Below, piece after piece: positions 53,240 to 61,594 of a stretch of 64,000 nucleotides of DNA. A model generated the notes under the pieces. It saw nothing but the letters and a program-made list of their open reading frames with translations, ran no database searches and had not been told where the DNA came from. Positions within the stretch are counted from its first letter, which is position 1. Every line of letters starts with the position of its first letter. The position numbers were made by a program, and so were the translations under genes. The DNA comes from DATBGO01 sp963785765 (GTDB lineage Bacteria; Actinomycetota; Actinomycetes; Streptosporangiales; Streptosporangiaceae): positions 930,001 to 994,000 of the forward strand of contig CAWAWM010000003.1 of the NCBI GenBank assembly GCA_963785765.1, read 5' to 3'.

Positions 53240-54526
53240 CTACCCAGGCCTGCCCGGATCGCCGGGCCATGACCTGGCCGCACCATACCTGCCGCGCACG
53301 GCCAGGTAACGGGCAAGGTGATCGATCACCGCGCGCGCGTCGTCCTCGATGCCGGAGATGAACGTGGACTTGCGCCGCCGCAGCACGGGCAGCCCCAGGG
53401 CATACAGCCCCGGGCTGTCGACCACACCGCCCTCGTGATTCAGCTGACCCTTTGCGTCGACTACCGGCACGTCGAGCCACCCGTAGTCGGGCCGGAAACC
53501 CGTCGCCCACACGATCGTGCGAATCTCGCCACTTCGGAGGTCAAGCTGCAGCCGCGCCGACTCGGGCACGCGTGTCGCCGCCAAGCGCTCGGGAGGGCCG
53601 AACTCAGCGTCAAATCCTGAAGTCTTGGCCCACTCGTCGAACGTATCCAGCAGGCGCCCCATCTTGAGGTCCGCGAGCGAGAACATGTTGCGCAGGCCAC
53701 CGGACAACAGCGCGCGGCCGTCACGTACGGCCGCCCAGCGACCCACCAGCTCAACGCCCATCGAGGCGAGTGCGTTGAGATCCAGCGTCGTCCGCTCCGG
53801 GGTTCCGACGAGTTGGGGCGACGGCAGCCGCCTGGCCCGGGTGAGATCCTCAACCTCGTCGTACCGCTCGTCCCATACGCCGGACGCGTCCATCCACCAC
53901 AGCACATCGCGGCCGCGGTACGTGCGCGGCAACCGCACGTGCTCCCCCACCGAGAGGGTCACCGGCCGCCCCGACCGCCTCAGCTCGGCGGCCAGCTGCA
54001 CGCCGGTCGCCGAGGCTCCCACGACCAGCACGCCGCCGTCGGACAGCTGGGCGGGAGCACGGTAGCCGAATGGCGTCAGTTGCTCGACCGACGCCGGCAC
54101 CGCATCGCTGAACGCCGGCACCGCTGGCCGATTGCAGGCGCCGCTGGCGATGACCACGGTCTGGGAGTGAATCGCACCATGGCTTGTCGCCACGCGGTAC
54201 CCATCGTCGGCCTGTCGCACCGACGTGACGTTCACGCCAGTCCGGACGGGAGCACCCGAAACCTTGGCGAAGTGCTCGATGAACTCGGTCACTTCGCCGA
54301 CCGTCATATAGCCGTCTGGATCCGGGCCTTCATAGCGAAGGCCGGGCAGACGGCTCTGCCAGTTGGGAGTGAGCAGCCGCAGGGAGTCCCAGCGTTCGCG
54401 CCGCCAGGAGTTGGCTACCTCGCCGCGTTCAAGAACGACGTGGTCGATCGACCGGTCGCTGAGGAAGTAACTCGCGGCGAGGCCCGCGTGGCCCCCGCCA
54501 ATGACGACCGTAGTGGTGCGCTCGAT
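53240..54526 (-). CDS. Flavin-dependent monooxygenase-like protein (FMO/YUCCA-type), non-canonical start
   Basis: About 428 aa. The first dinucleotide-binding motif VVIGGGHAGLAASYFLSD lies near residues 7-24, the second VLVVGASATGVQLAAELRRS near 165, and IVWATGFRPDYGWLDV is the ATG-type motif of two-dinucleotide flavoproteins. Characterised relatives oxygenate small molecules with FAD and NADPH. No ATG, GTG or TTG lies in frame before the FAD motif. The best start is ATC at 54526, with GAGGGG ~7 nt before it; CTG codons upstream are alternatives. From ATG 54307 the protein would lack its FAD motif. A 48-bp tandem duplication lies just upstream. Confidence 0.8.
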   Translation of the reverse strand: MERTTTVVIGGGHAGLAASYFLSDRSIDHVVLERGEVANSWRRERWDSLRLLTPNWQSRLPGLRYEGPDPDGYMTVGEVTEFIEHFAKVSGAPVRTGVNVTSVRQADDGYRVATSHGAIHSQTVVIASGACNRPAVPAFSDAVPASVEQLTPFGYRAPAQLSDGGVLVVGASATGVQLAAELRRSGRPVTLSVGEHVRLPRTYRGRDVLWWMDASGVWDERYDEVEDLTRARRLPSPQLVGTPERTTLDLNALASMGVELVGRWAAVRDGRALLSGGLRNMFSLADLKMGRLLDTFDEWAKTSGFDAEFGPPERLAATRVPESARLQLDLRSGEIRTIVWATGFRPDYGWLDVPVVDAKGQLNHEGGVVDSPGLYALGLPVLRRRKSTFISGIEDDARAVIDHLARYLAVRGRYGAARSWPGDPGRPG

Positions 54527-54536
54527 GGTGCGGCCC

Positions 54537-54631
54537 CTCAGTGCTTTCCGGAGCGCGCGCGTCGGGCCAGCCGCCGCGCGGCCGCTCAGTGCTTTCCGGA
54601 GCGCGCGCGTCGGCCAGCCGCCGCGCGGCCG
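54537..54631. repeat. 48/47-bp tandem duplication between the FMO-like gene and OsmC
   Basis: The unit starting CTCAGTGCTTTCCGGAGCG occupies 54537-54584 (48 bp) and 54585-54631 (47 bp); the copies differ by one G. A third unit start (CTCA) follows and contains the OsmC stop. The one-base length difference shifts reading frame across the repeat, and the array ends ~10 nt from the FMO-like start, so it may have disturbed that gene's leader. Confidence 0.85.
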
Positions 54632-54632
54632 C

Positions 54633-55181
54633 TCAGGCGACTTCGACGGTGACGTTCGTAGGATTCGTGAGAGCGTCGAACACGGCGGAGCGCTTCTGGG
54701 ACTGGGCGACCAGCGCCTCGATCTCCTGCCTGGACGCGTCCGCGTCGATGGTGAACGTCACCTTGATGTCGTTGAAGCCGTTGCGGACGTCACTGTCGGC
54801 GCCGAGGATCCCGCGGATGTCGTGCCCGCCCTCGACTGTGGACTCGACCGACCGGAGCTGGATGCCGCGGTTCTCCGCGACGGACGCGATACCGCCCGTC
54901 AGGCAGCTCGCCAGGCCGACGAGGAGATACTCGATCGGCGTGATGCCGCCGTCCTCCGCCGCGAAGACCTCGGGGTGGTCGGCTTCGAATGTCCACTCTT
55001 CCTTGTGGTTCTGCTCCTGCCCCAGGCCGAAGAAGCTCTGGACCTTGATCGTGCTGTGGACGCCGCTCTGCCACTTGGCGGACGCGCGCCAGGTGAACTG
55101 AGCGGCCTCAGGCGCGCCCTTGAGCACCTCGCGCGCGTCGAGCAGTGCCTGAACGTTGACTCCGTTGGTGACTGTGGTCAT
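54633..55181 (-). CDS. OsmC-family protein
   Basis: A 182-aa OsmC/Ohr-type fold: AQFTWRASAKWQSGVHS, then TPIEYLLVGLASCLTGGIAS with a cysteine in the usual first position of the thiol-peroxidase pair. The second cysteine region reads SQKRSAVFDALT, where peroxidase-active members have Cys-Pro. With only one cysteine the protein may not reduce peroxides by the classical two-Cys route, so a binding or other thiol role is possible. ATG start. Divergent from metX across an ~85-bp promoter region. Confidence 0.88.
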   Translation of the reverse strand: MTTVTNGVNVQALLDAREVLKGAPEAAQFTWRASAKWQSGVHSTIKVQSFFGLGQEQNHKEEWTFEADHPEVFAAEDGGITPIEYLLVGLASCLTGGIASVAENRGIQLRSVESTVEGGHDIRGILGADSDVRNGFNDIKVTFTIDADASRQEIEALVAQSQKRSAVFDALTNPTNVTVEVA

Positions 55182-55226
55182 GTCGCGTTACCCCCTAGTT
55201 CCTTACTACATTCCCTATTTCGATGG

Positions 55227-55258
55227 TTGACAATACACTGGATGGGCCGGGCTACCAT
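55227..55258 (+). promoter_or_regulatory. Likely metX promoter for a leaderless transcript
   Basis: TTGACA (55227-55232) and TACCAT (55253-55258, the actinobacterial TAnnnT form) lie 20 nt apart, slightly long. Transcription starting ~7 nt after the -10 would begin at about 55265-55266, exactly at ATG 55266. No ribosome-binding site precedes that ATG. A leaderless transcript is plausible. Confidence 0.4.
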
Positions 55259-55265
55259 AGCCCCC

Positions 55266-56495
55266 ATGGCGGAGCCAGCCTCAACGCCCGCGGCCGGCTG
55301 AGTCGGCACGGTCGAAACACAGTACCTTGACCTGCCGGAGCCGGTACAGCTTGACTGCGGGCGGGACCTGCACCCGGTTCGGGTAGCGTACGAGACTTAC
55401 GGTGCGCTCTCACCCCGGCGCGACAACGTCATCCTGGTGTGCCATGCGCTCAGCGGCGACGCCCACGCGGCGGGCTTCGCGAAGACGCCGCCCGAGGAGA
55501 GCACGCGCGACGGGTTCGGGGCCGAGGATCGCGACGGCCTGGCCCGCAGGGGACTCGGCTGGTGGGACGGGATGATTGGCCCCGGTAAGGCGTTCGACAC
55601 TGAGCGCTTCTTCGTCGTCTCCACGAACCTGCTCGGCGGCTGCCGCGGGACGACCGGGCCATCGTCGATCGACCCGGCGACAGGCAAGCCGTACGGGCCT
55701 GACTTCCCGGTGATCACCGTCGCGGACATGGTACGGACCGAGCGCGCGCTCCTGAACGCACTCGGTATCGAGCGCCTGGCGGCCGTAGCCGGCGGCTCGC
55801 TCGGCGGGATGCAGGCCTTCGAGTGGGCGATCCTGTTTCCTGATCAGGTCGATGCCGTCGTGGCGATCGCCAGCACGCACGCCCTTCACCCGCAGGGCGT
55901 GGCCTGGAACGCGATCGCGCGTGCCGCGATCATGCGCGACCCGGCCTGGCAAGGCGGCCATTATTACGGCACGGGCGCCGCGCCGGATGCCGGCCTGGGT
56001 GTGGCGCGGATGGTCGGCCACGTCACGTACCTGTCCGCACCGGCGCTGAACGACAAGTTCGGCCGGCGACTGCAGTTCGCCGACGACATCCGTTACACGA
56101 TCATCGAACCGGAGTTCGAGGTCGAGAGCTACCTGCGGCACCAGGCGGACTCGTTCGTCAGGCGCTTCGACGCCAACACCTACCTCTACACGTCGCGCGC
56201 GCTGACGTATTTCGATCTCGCGCGCCAGTACGGCCGCGGATCGCTCGCCCGCGCGCTCGAAGACGTGTCGGCGCGCTCGCTGCTGATCGCGTTCAGTTCC
56301 GACTGGCTGTACCCGCCGACTGCATCGGCGGAGGTCGAGGGGGCACTTCGAGCGGCCGGTAAGCCGGTCGAGTTCCATGTGATCGAGGCGCCGTACGGCC
56401 ACGACTGCTTCCTGCTGGAGGAAGCCCGCCAAACGCCCATAATCCGTCAGTTCCTGGGCCAGCACAACCTGGCCGAAGGCGGGGCGGGCGGATGA
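55266..56495 (+). CDS. metX: Homoserine O-acetyltransferase, with in-frame TGA at codon 12
   Basis: An alpha/beta-hydrolase-fold acyltransferase (EC 2.3.1.31) that activates homoserine for methionine synthesis. The nucleophile Ser is in AGGSLGGMQA. The remaining triad is Asp in FSSDWLYPP and His in YGHDCFLLEE. NLLGGCRGTTGPSS is the family oxyanion/acyl region. The N-terminal ETQYLDLPEPVQLDCGRDLH is conserved, but the frame from ATG 55266 (MAEPASTPAAG) meets TGA at 55299-55301. After that stop no ATG/GTG/TTG occurs until GTG 55437, past conserved sequence. metY follows 55 nt downstream, same strand. A base change or miscall is the simplest reading. Confidence 0.88.
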
Positions 56496-56550
56496 CGCCA
56501 GGTGGTGGCGGGCGGGCGAAACTAGTGGCGAGCGGGAGAAAGGAGCATTC

Positions 56551-57888
56551 ATGACCGACAAGCTCTCCCGTGTCGAAGAAGCCCGCGCGTTCGGATTCGA
56601 GACCCGGCAGCTGCATGCCGGGCAACGGCCCGACCCGAACACGGGCGCGCGCGCGGTACCGATCTTCCAGACGGCCAGCTACGTCTTCGAGGACCCGGAA
56701 TCCGCGGCAGCGTACTTCAACCTGCAGGAGTACGGGAACACGTACTCGCGCATCATGAACCCGACCGTCGCGGTGTTCGAGGAGCGGGTGGCGAACCTCG
56801 AGGGCGGCTGTGGCGCGGTGGCGTTCGCCAGCGGGATCGCCGCGCAGGCGGGCGCGCTGTTCACGCTGCTGCAGCCGGGCGACCACGTCGTCGCATCCTC
56901 GGCGCTCTACGGCGGGACGGTGAACCAGTTCAAGCACCTGCTGCGCAAGATGAGCGTAGAGCTGACGTGGGTCGATCCCGACGACCTGGGCGCGTGGCGG
57001 AAGGCGGTCCGCGCCAACACGAAGGCGTTCTTCGGCGAGACGATCGGCAACCCGGCCGGGAACGTGCTGGACATCGAGGCGGTGGCAGCCATCGCGCACT
57101 CCTGCGAGCTGCCGCTGATCGTGGACAACACGTTCGCGACGCCGTACCTGTGCCGCCCGATCGAGTGGGGCGCCGACATCGTGATCCATTCGGCGACCAA
57201 GTTCATCGGCGGGCACGGCACGAGCATCGGCGGCGTCGTCGTCGAGGCTGGCACGTTCAACTGGTCCAACGGCAGGTTTCCGGTGGTCGCGGATCCGTCG
57301 CCGGCTTACCACGGCCTGCAATTCCACGAGACGTTCGGGACGTACGGGTATCTGATGAAGCTCCGGGCCGAGACGCTGCGCGATCTCGGCGGGACGCTCG
57401 CTCCGCTCAACGCGTTCCTGTTCCTGCAGGGGCTCGAGACGCTGTCGCTGCGGATGGAGCGCCACGTCGACAACGCGCGGGCGGTCGCGGCGTTCCTGCA
57501 GGCGCACGAACTGGCCTCGAATGTGACCTACCCCGGCCTGCCGGGGAGCAGGTACCGGGCGCTCGTGGAGAAGTACCTGCCGCGCGGCGCCGGTGCGGTG
57601 TTCTCGTTCGACTGTGCCGGCGGCCGGGCTGGGGGGCAGGACTTCATCCGCGGCGTGACGCTCTGGTCCCACCTGGCAAACGTCGGCGACGCGAAGAGCC
57701 TGATCATCCACCCCGCCAGCACGACCCACCGCCAGCTGAGCGACGACGAGCTGCGGGCGGCTGGCGTCGGGCCTGGGACGGTGCGGCTGTCGGTCGGCAC
57801 CGAGTCCGTCGAGGATCTATTGTGGGATCTCGAGCAGGGCTTCGCGCGCGTCGCTGCGACCGCGGGACAGAAAGTAGCGACGGCATGA
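56551..57888 (+). CDS. metY: O-acetylhomoserine sulfhydrylase
   Basis: A 445-aa PLP enzyme (EC 2.5.1.49) that replaces the acetyl group of O-acetylhomoserine with sulfide to make homocysteine. PLP-lysine motif: IHSATKFIGGHGTS. The N-terminal FGFETRQLHAGQRPDPNTGA, YSRIMNPTVAVFEERVANLE and VVASSALYGGTVNQFKHLL are typical of the Cys/Met-metabolism family. LWSHLANVGDAKSLIIHPAS and TVRLSVGTESVEDL near the C-terminus mark the sulfhydrylase branch. Length normal. It forms an operon with metX and overlaps the CoA-binding protein gene by 4 nt. Confidence 0.94.
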   Translation: MTDKLSRVEEARAFGFETRQLHAGQRPDPNTGARAVPIFQTASYVFEDPESAAAYFNLQEYGNTYSRIMNPTVAVFEERVANLEGGCGAVAFASGIAAQAGALFTLLQPGDHVVASSALYGGTVNQFKHLLRKMSVELTWVDPDDLGAWRKAVRANTKAFFGETIGNPAGNVLDIEAVAAIAHSCELPLIVDNTFATPYLCRPIEWGADIVIHSATKFIGGHGTSIGGVVVEAGTFNWSNGRFPVVADPSPAYHGLQFHETFGTYGYLMKLRAETLRDLGGTLAPLNAFLFLQGLETLSLRMERHVDNARAVAAFLQAHELASNVTYPGLPGSRYRALVEKYLPRGAGAVFSFDCAGGRAGGQDFIRGVTLWSHLANVGDAKSLIIHPASTTHRQLSDDELRAAGVGPGTVRLSVGTESVEDLLWDLEQGFARVAATAGQKVATA

Positions 57889-58367
57889 CCGATCTCGCGC
57901 GATACCAGGACCCGCTGACGATCCAGCGCGTACTCCACACCGCCCAGACGATCGCGATCGTGGGCCTGTCGGACAACGAGCTGCGGGCCAGCTACTTCGT
58001 TGGCTACTACCTCAAGCGGCACGGCTACCGCGTGATCCCGGTGAATCCTCGCGGGACCGAGATCCTCGGGGAGACGTGCTACGCGAGCCTGCTGGACATA
58101 CCCGTGCCGGTGGACGTGGTGAACGTCTTCCGCGCACCGGATGCATTGCCGGGGATCGCGAGGGATGCGGTGGCGATCCACGCCGGCGCCCTCTGGTGCC
58201 AGTTCGGCGTGATCAACGCCGACGGGGCGCAGATCGCCGAGGACGGTGGCGTAACGGTGATCATGGATCGCTGCCTCAAGGTTGAGCACGCGCGCTACGT
58301 GGGCCGGATGCACTGGCTTGGCTTCAACACGCAGCGCATCACATCCGTCCGCGCCGGGCTCCAGTAG
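57885..58367 (+). CDS. CoA-binding domain protein (YccU-like)
   Basis: A 160-aa single Rossmann-type CoA-binding domain: QTIAIVGLSDNELRASYFVG (first strand and glycine loop), YRVIPVNPRGTEILGETCYA, VDVVNVFRAPDALPGIARDA, GALWCQFGVINADGAQIAED and the C-terminal TVIMDRCLKVEHAR. These motifs are diagnostic for stand-alone CoA-binding proteins related to the CoA-ligase alpha subunit. Location after metX-metY is common in actinobacteria. Coupled by ATGA; exact role unknown. Confidence 0.93.
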   Translation: MTDLARYQDPLTIQRVLHTAQTIAIVGLSDNELRASYFVGYYLKRHGYRVIPVNPRGTEILGETCYASLLDIPVPVDVVNVFRAPDALPGIARDAVAIHAGALWCQFGVINADGAQIAEDGGVTVIMDRCLKVEHARYVGRMHWLGFNTQRITSVRAGLQ

Positions 58368-58444
58368 CGACAGGACAGCCGCGCACAACCGCATCAGTGC
58401 AGGTAGAGGCGCCGTCGTCACCGCACTGACCAGGAGGGCAGGCC

Positions 58445-59005
58445 ATGACCACTCTCGCCAACCGGCGAGCTACCGCGCTACTCGTCATCGATGTCCAGAA
58501 CCGCGCCGTGGCCGGGAGTTACCAGCGCGATGCGGTCGTGGCGAACATCGGCAGCCTGGTCGAGAAGGCGCGGCGGGAACGTGTCCCGGTGATCTGGATC
58601 CAGCATTCCGACGAGGATCTGACGAGGGGAAGCGGCGACTGGCAGATCGTCCCCGAGCTGAATCCGGATGGCTCAGAGCCGCTGGTCGAGAAGCACTATG
58701 GCGACTCCTTCGAGGACACCACCCTGGAGAATGTGCTGTCCGGGCTCGGCGTCGGGCGGCTGGTGGTCGTCGGCGCGCAAACCGACGCCTGCATCCGCTC
58801 GACCCTCCACGGCGCCTTCGCCAGGGGCTATGACGCGACATTGGTCAGCGACGCACACACCACCGAGGACCAGACCGAGTGGGGGGCGCCCCCGGCGGAT
58901 CAGGTTATCGCGCACACGAACCTGTACTGGACCTATCAGACGGCGCCGGGGCGGACGGCCGGGACGGTCGAGACCAAGGACGTCGATTTCGCCGGCGCGT
59001 CCTAG
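58445..59005 (+). CDS. Isochorismatase-family cysteine hydrolase
   Basis: A 186-aa hydrolase. The catalytic triad is Asp in LLVIDVQNRAVAG, Lys in VEKHYGDSFEDTTLENVLSG and Cys in VGAQTDACIRSTLHGAFARG. These match isochorismatase-like amidases (nicotinamidase, N-carbamoylsarcosine amidase and related). The C-terminal YQTAPGRTAGTVETKDVDF differs from nicotinamidases, so the substrate cannot be named. GGAGGG precedes the ATG. It follows the metX-metY operon, ~75 nt from the CoA-binding gene. Confidence 0.9.
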   Translation: MTTLANRRATALLVIDVQNRAVAGSYQRDAVVANIGSLVEKARRERVPVIWIQHSDEDLTRGSGDWQIVPELNPDGSEPLVEKHYGDSFEDTTLENVLSGLGVGRLVVVGAQTDACIRSTLHGAFARGYDATLVSDAHTTEDQTEWGAPPADQVIAHTNLYWTYQTAPGRTAGTVETKDVDFAGAS

Positions 59006-59336
59006 CGCCTGCAGGGGCCGGAAGGCTGAGGTCTACGGGGTTGTGGTTGGAGGGTGAGCCCGGTCTGGGCAAGGAAACCCTCGATAAGGGCTGGCGGTAC
59101 TGGATACTTTTGAGCCGGTTCCTCACGCCTGGCCCGCCCAGCAGCGGTCAGGCCACCACCATCTGGATACCTCATGATCCCGGCATAGACCCGCCACCCA
59201 GCGCGATCACGCAGGCGCGCCGTAAACGATCAACCAGACAGACCCCGGCTATTCAATCCCTGTACCCGCTGAGATGGGCTCCGTGATCGTGTTCCAGGCG
59301 CACACCAGGAATGGCATGTGCAGGGCGCTTCTGACA
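59006..59336. other. Intergenic region
   Basis: About 330 bp in which I see no supported gene, tRNA or strong hairpin. Confidence 0.3.
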
Positions 59337-59471
59337 TTAGCTACCAGGAACCGCTAAGTGCACCGGGCATGCCGCGTTGTAGTACTTCAAGGTCAGCTTT
59401 CCCTGGGCATACGCCCACGAGCAGGTACAGCAATTAGGTACCCGCTCAGAAGTTATGACCTCGGCAGGCAC
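59337..59471 (-). CDS. Possible short cysteine-rich protein (44 aa)
   Basis: A short frame from GTG 59471 encodes VPAEVITSERVPNCCTCSWA, then TLKYYNAACPVH near the end. The CxC...C..H spacing with LKYYNAACP resembles small zinc-binding-like actinobacterial proteins, recalled only loosely. The ribosome-binding site is weak and the frame extends upstream without protein character, so this is tentative. Confidence 0.28.
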   Translation of the reverse strand: MPAEVITSERVPNCCTCSWAYAQGKLTLKYYNAACPVHLAVPGS

Positions 59472-59893
59472 ACCGCTACGCCGCTCGGCGCGACCCGGCT
59501 GGTACGGCAGTGGCTGCCCGACGAGGGCGAGGACAGTCCCCTCGGTCCTTGCTTCCTGGACAGCTCCGTCAGCTAGCGCCAGCCACTCCCGTGGCCTGGC
59601 ATCTGAAGAGGACTGGGCTGGCGCGTGTCGTTTGACGCGCACCCTGGCTCCGGGGAGCTTGTCACTCGCCCGGCTGTCCACGTCATTCAGGATATCCGCT
59701 GAGCGGCGGAGTGCCTCTCTCGTGACCGGTGACGGCCAGCGGCTCCTGAGGCCTGATAAGTCGCAGGTACTCCGGCTTGCAGATCCGCCCGGTCAGGGCA
59801 AGCTCAGGGACCTTGTCGCAGCGGCTGCCTGCGGCATGCCAACCGCTCCGGCGCGCGAAGCGTCAAGCAACCAGCACCCACCTGGAGGACCAG
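59472..59893. other. Intergenic region
   Basis: About 420 bp without a supported gene. It leads into the GGAGGA ribosome-binding site of the secreted protein gene at 59894. Confidence 0.3.
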
Positions 59894-60277
59894 ATGAAAC
59901 ACAGCGTGATCGCCATGTCCGCCCTCGCCGCTGGGGCGGCGGGTGTCACCGTTGCCCTGGCCGCACCTGCGCTGGCGGGCCCGGCCGCACCGGCGGCATT
60001 GAAGTCCTGTACGGCAACTGTGAGCAACAGCCGCCCGGCTGACTACACCACCACCGATGTGAAGGTCCGCACCGCGGCCGGCGCCGAGGTGTTCACGGTG
60101 GCTCACTATAAGACCGTCAACCGTGCCTACTTCCGCGTCGCAAACTCTGGAGGCCGCGCCACGGCCGACTACTACGTGAGCGGCGCGACGCCCGGTTACC
60201 GGGTTGTCGTACGCGTCACGGTTGTCCGCGGGCATCAGGCAAATAGCTGCTCTACATCGTTCACTCCCAGGAGCTGA
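59894..60277 (+). CDS. Small secreted protein (127 aa)
   Basis: A Sec signal peptide (MKHSVIAMSALAAGAAGVTV, cleavage near ALAGPA) is followed by a ~95-residue mature domain with two cysteines (KSCTATVSNSR near its start and NSCSTSFTPRS at its end), likely joined in a disulfide. Beta-rich composition (YTTTDVKVRTAAGAEVFTVA, YRVVVRVTVVRG) fits a small extracellular immunoglobulin-like domain. Function unknown. GGAGGA lies 6 nt before the ATG. Convergent with the TetR remnant. Confidence 0.82.
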   Translation: MKHSVIAMSALAAGAAGVTVALAAPALAGPAAPAALKSCTATVSNSRPADYTTTDVKVRTAAGAEVFTVAHYKTVNRAYFRVANSGGRATADYYVSGATPGYRVVVRVTVVRGHQANSCSTSFTPRS

Positions 60278-60303
60278 GGAATGATCACGAGTGGCCGGGT
60301 GCA

Positions 60304-60485
60304 TCAGCCGGGCGGGCGAGCGGGCGGGGGCGGGGGACCGCCGAGCCGGGCCACGATGCCATCGAGCAGGCTGTCGAGGCCGAACTCGAACCGCTCGTCC
60401 CTGGTCTCTGCCGCGTCCGGGTCGACTCCGTCGTCGATCAGCCGGACGAAGTGCGGGAACCGGCCGGACGCGACGAGCCGCTCCT
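60304..60485 (-). pseudogene. C-terminal remnant of a TetR-family regulator
   Basis: The last ~55 residues (ERLVASGRFPHFVRLIDDGV, then FEFGLDSLLDGIVARL) match the C-terminal ligand domain of TetR_C-type repressors, which end with F-FGLD-LLDG. The N-terminal helix-turn-helix and most of the ligand domain are missing; the hydrolase gene lies immediately upstream. A 5' truncation by rearrangement is the likely cause. Confidence 0.6.
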
Positions 60486-61195
60486 TACCGGTGACCGCCG
60501 CCGGTCGCCGCGGCTGCCGCATCCAGGCTGTCCGCGATGGCGTCGGCCACCTCCCTGGGGCGGGTCAGCGGCGCCAAATGGTCCATCGAATACCGCGCCA
60601 CTGGCCAGCCGACGGCCTGGGCTTGGTCAGCGATCGCCGCATAGGCCGCGCTCAGCTGCACGTACGCGGTGCCGACGCGACCGTCCCATACCGACGGCGG
60701 CATCGGCTCGGTCAGCAACTCCGCCGGCAAGCCGCGTAGCTCATCCCGAAACCGCTGCCGGACCGCCTGGTCGGGGAGCAGCTCGGCGAGCGCCGCCCGC
60801 GGAAACCAGCGGTCCCATGGCGGCAGGAAGCCGTTCTCGACGGACGCGAGCAGGGCGGCGCGGCGATCCGGCGTCAGCGTCTCCAGCCAGGTACGCCCGT
60901 CATGAGGCAGCCGCGCGTCCAGGAAGACCGCGGTCGCGCGGTTCGCCCCGATCCTCGCCAGCGCACCGGGCAGCAACGGCCCCGCCCTGCTGTGCCCGAC
61001 CACGGCCACCGCCTCGCCTCCGTCGGCCAGTTCGGCGATGACCTGGAATAGCCGCTCGTAGAACGGTGGCCCCGAATCCAGGACCGGGCGCAGATCCGGT
61101 ACCGCGACGGCGTACCCGAGCTCAGCCAGGCGGGCCGGCACACCGCCCCAGCTCGACCTTCCGAGCAGCGGGCTGTGTACGAGCAGAACCTGCAT
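60485..61195 (-). CDS. Alpha/beta hydrolase
   Basis: A 236-aa alpha/beta-hydrolase: VLLVHSPLLGRSSWGGVPAR (oxyanion region), nucleophile elbow AVVGHSRAGPLLPGALARIG (Ser in GHSRAG), a late MDHLAPLTRPREVADAIAD with the catalytic His (DHLAPL) and an acidic residue probably in FLDARLPHDG. Members of this group hydrolyse small esters or lactones; substrate unknown. Divergent from the bfd-bfr operon. Confidence 0.85.
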   Translation of the reverse strand: MQVLLVHSPLLGRSSWGGVPARLAELGYAVAVPDLRPVLDSGPPFYERLFQVIAELADGGEAVAVVGHSRAGPLLPGALARIGANRATAVFLDARLPHDGRTWLETLTPDRRAALLASVENGFLPPWDRWFPRAALAELLPDQAVRQRFRDELRGLPAELLTEPMPPSVWDGRVGTAYVQLSAAYAAIADQAQAVGWPVARYSMDHLAPLTRPREVADAIADSLDAAAAATGGGHR

Positions 61196-61284
61196 GACCT
61201 GTCACCGTAGCCGCTTGGCGCGGGCCTGCAGGGCCGGCGGACGCCGCCGCTGCAGCGCGCCCGGCGTGGCCTTGATTACCGGGG

Positions 61285-61303
61285 TTAGGTTAGCCTTAGC
61301 TCA
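61285..61303 (+). promoter_or_regulatory. IdeR/DmdR-type iron box upstream of bfd
   Basis: TTAGGTTAGCCTTAGCTCA matches the actinobacterial IdeR/DmdR iron-box consensus (TTAGGTTAG followed by its inverted half) at about 16 of 19 positions, with a perfect first half-site. It ends 9 nt before ATG 61313, so the regulator would sit on or near the bfd promoter. Confidence 0.7.
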
Positions 61304-61312
61304 GTAACCGGT

Positions 61313-61522
61313 ATGCGAGAAGAACTGGCGAGGACCGTGTTTGCTTGTATCTGTCACGCCGTCACCGACGATGAGGTGGCCGTCGCGGTCGACATGGGGG
61401 CGGCGACCGTCGAGGCGGTCGGAACCGTGACCGGCGCCGGTACCGGCTGCGGGAGCTGCCGGAGTCACCTCGAGGACCTGATCGTCGAGCGCGCCTGCCC
61501 GATGGTCAGGCAGCAGGCCTGA
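61313..61522 (+). CDS. bfd: Bacterioferritin-associated ferredoxin
   Basis: A 69-aa [2Fe-2S] protein. Ligand cysteines: FACICHAVTDDEV (first pair, CxC) and GTGCGSCRSHLEDLI (second pair, CxxC), the BFD-like domain layout. Bfd reduces bacterioferritin to release stored iron. ATG 61313 is used; GTG 61337 gives MFACICHAV, equally close to the family N-terminus. Followed ~70 nt downstream by bacterioferritin; an iron box sits just upstream. Confidence 0.9.
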   Translation: MREELARTVFACICHAVTDDEVAVAVDMGAATVEAVGTVTGAGTGCGSCRSHLEDLIVERACPMVRQQA

Positions 61523-61594
61523 CCGGAACACTTGCGGCCATATGTTCGCCATTCGGACCGTCGCCGGGGGCGGTGCTCCCGCTAGGGTGGGCCG

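Noticed and set aside
59041..59336. tRNA-like or small RNA gene
   Set aside because: I found no cloverleaf, T-loop consensus or paired stems that would support one.
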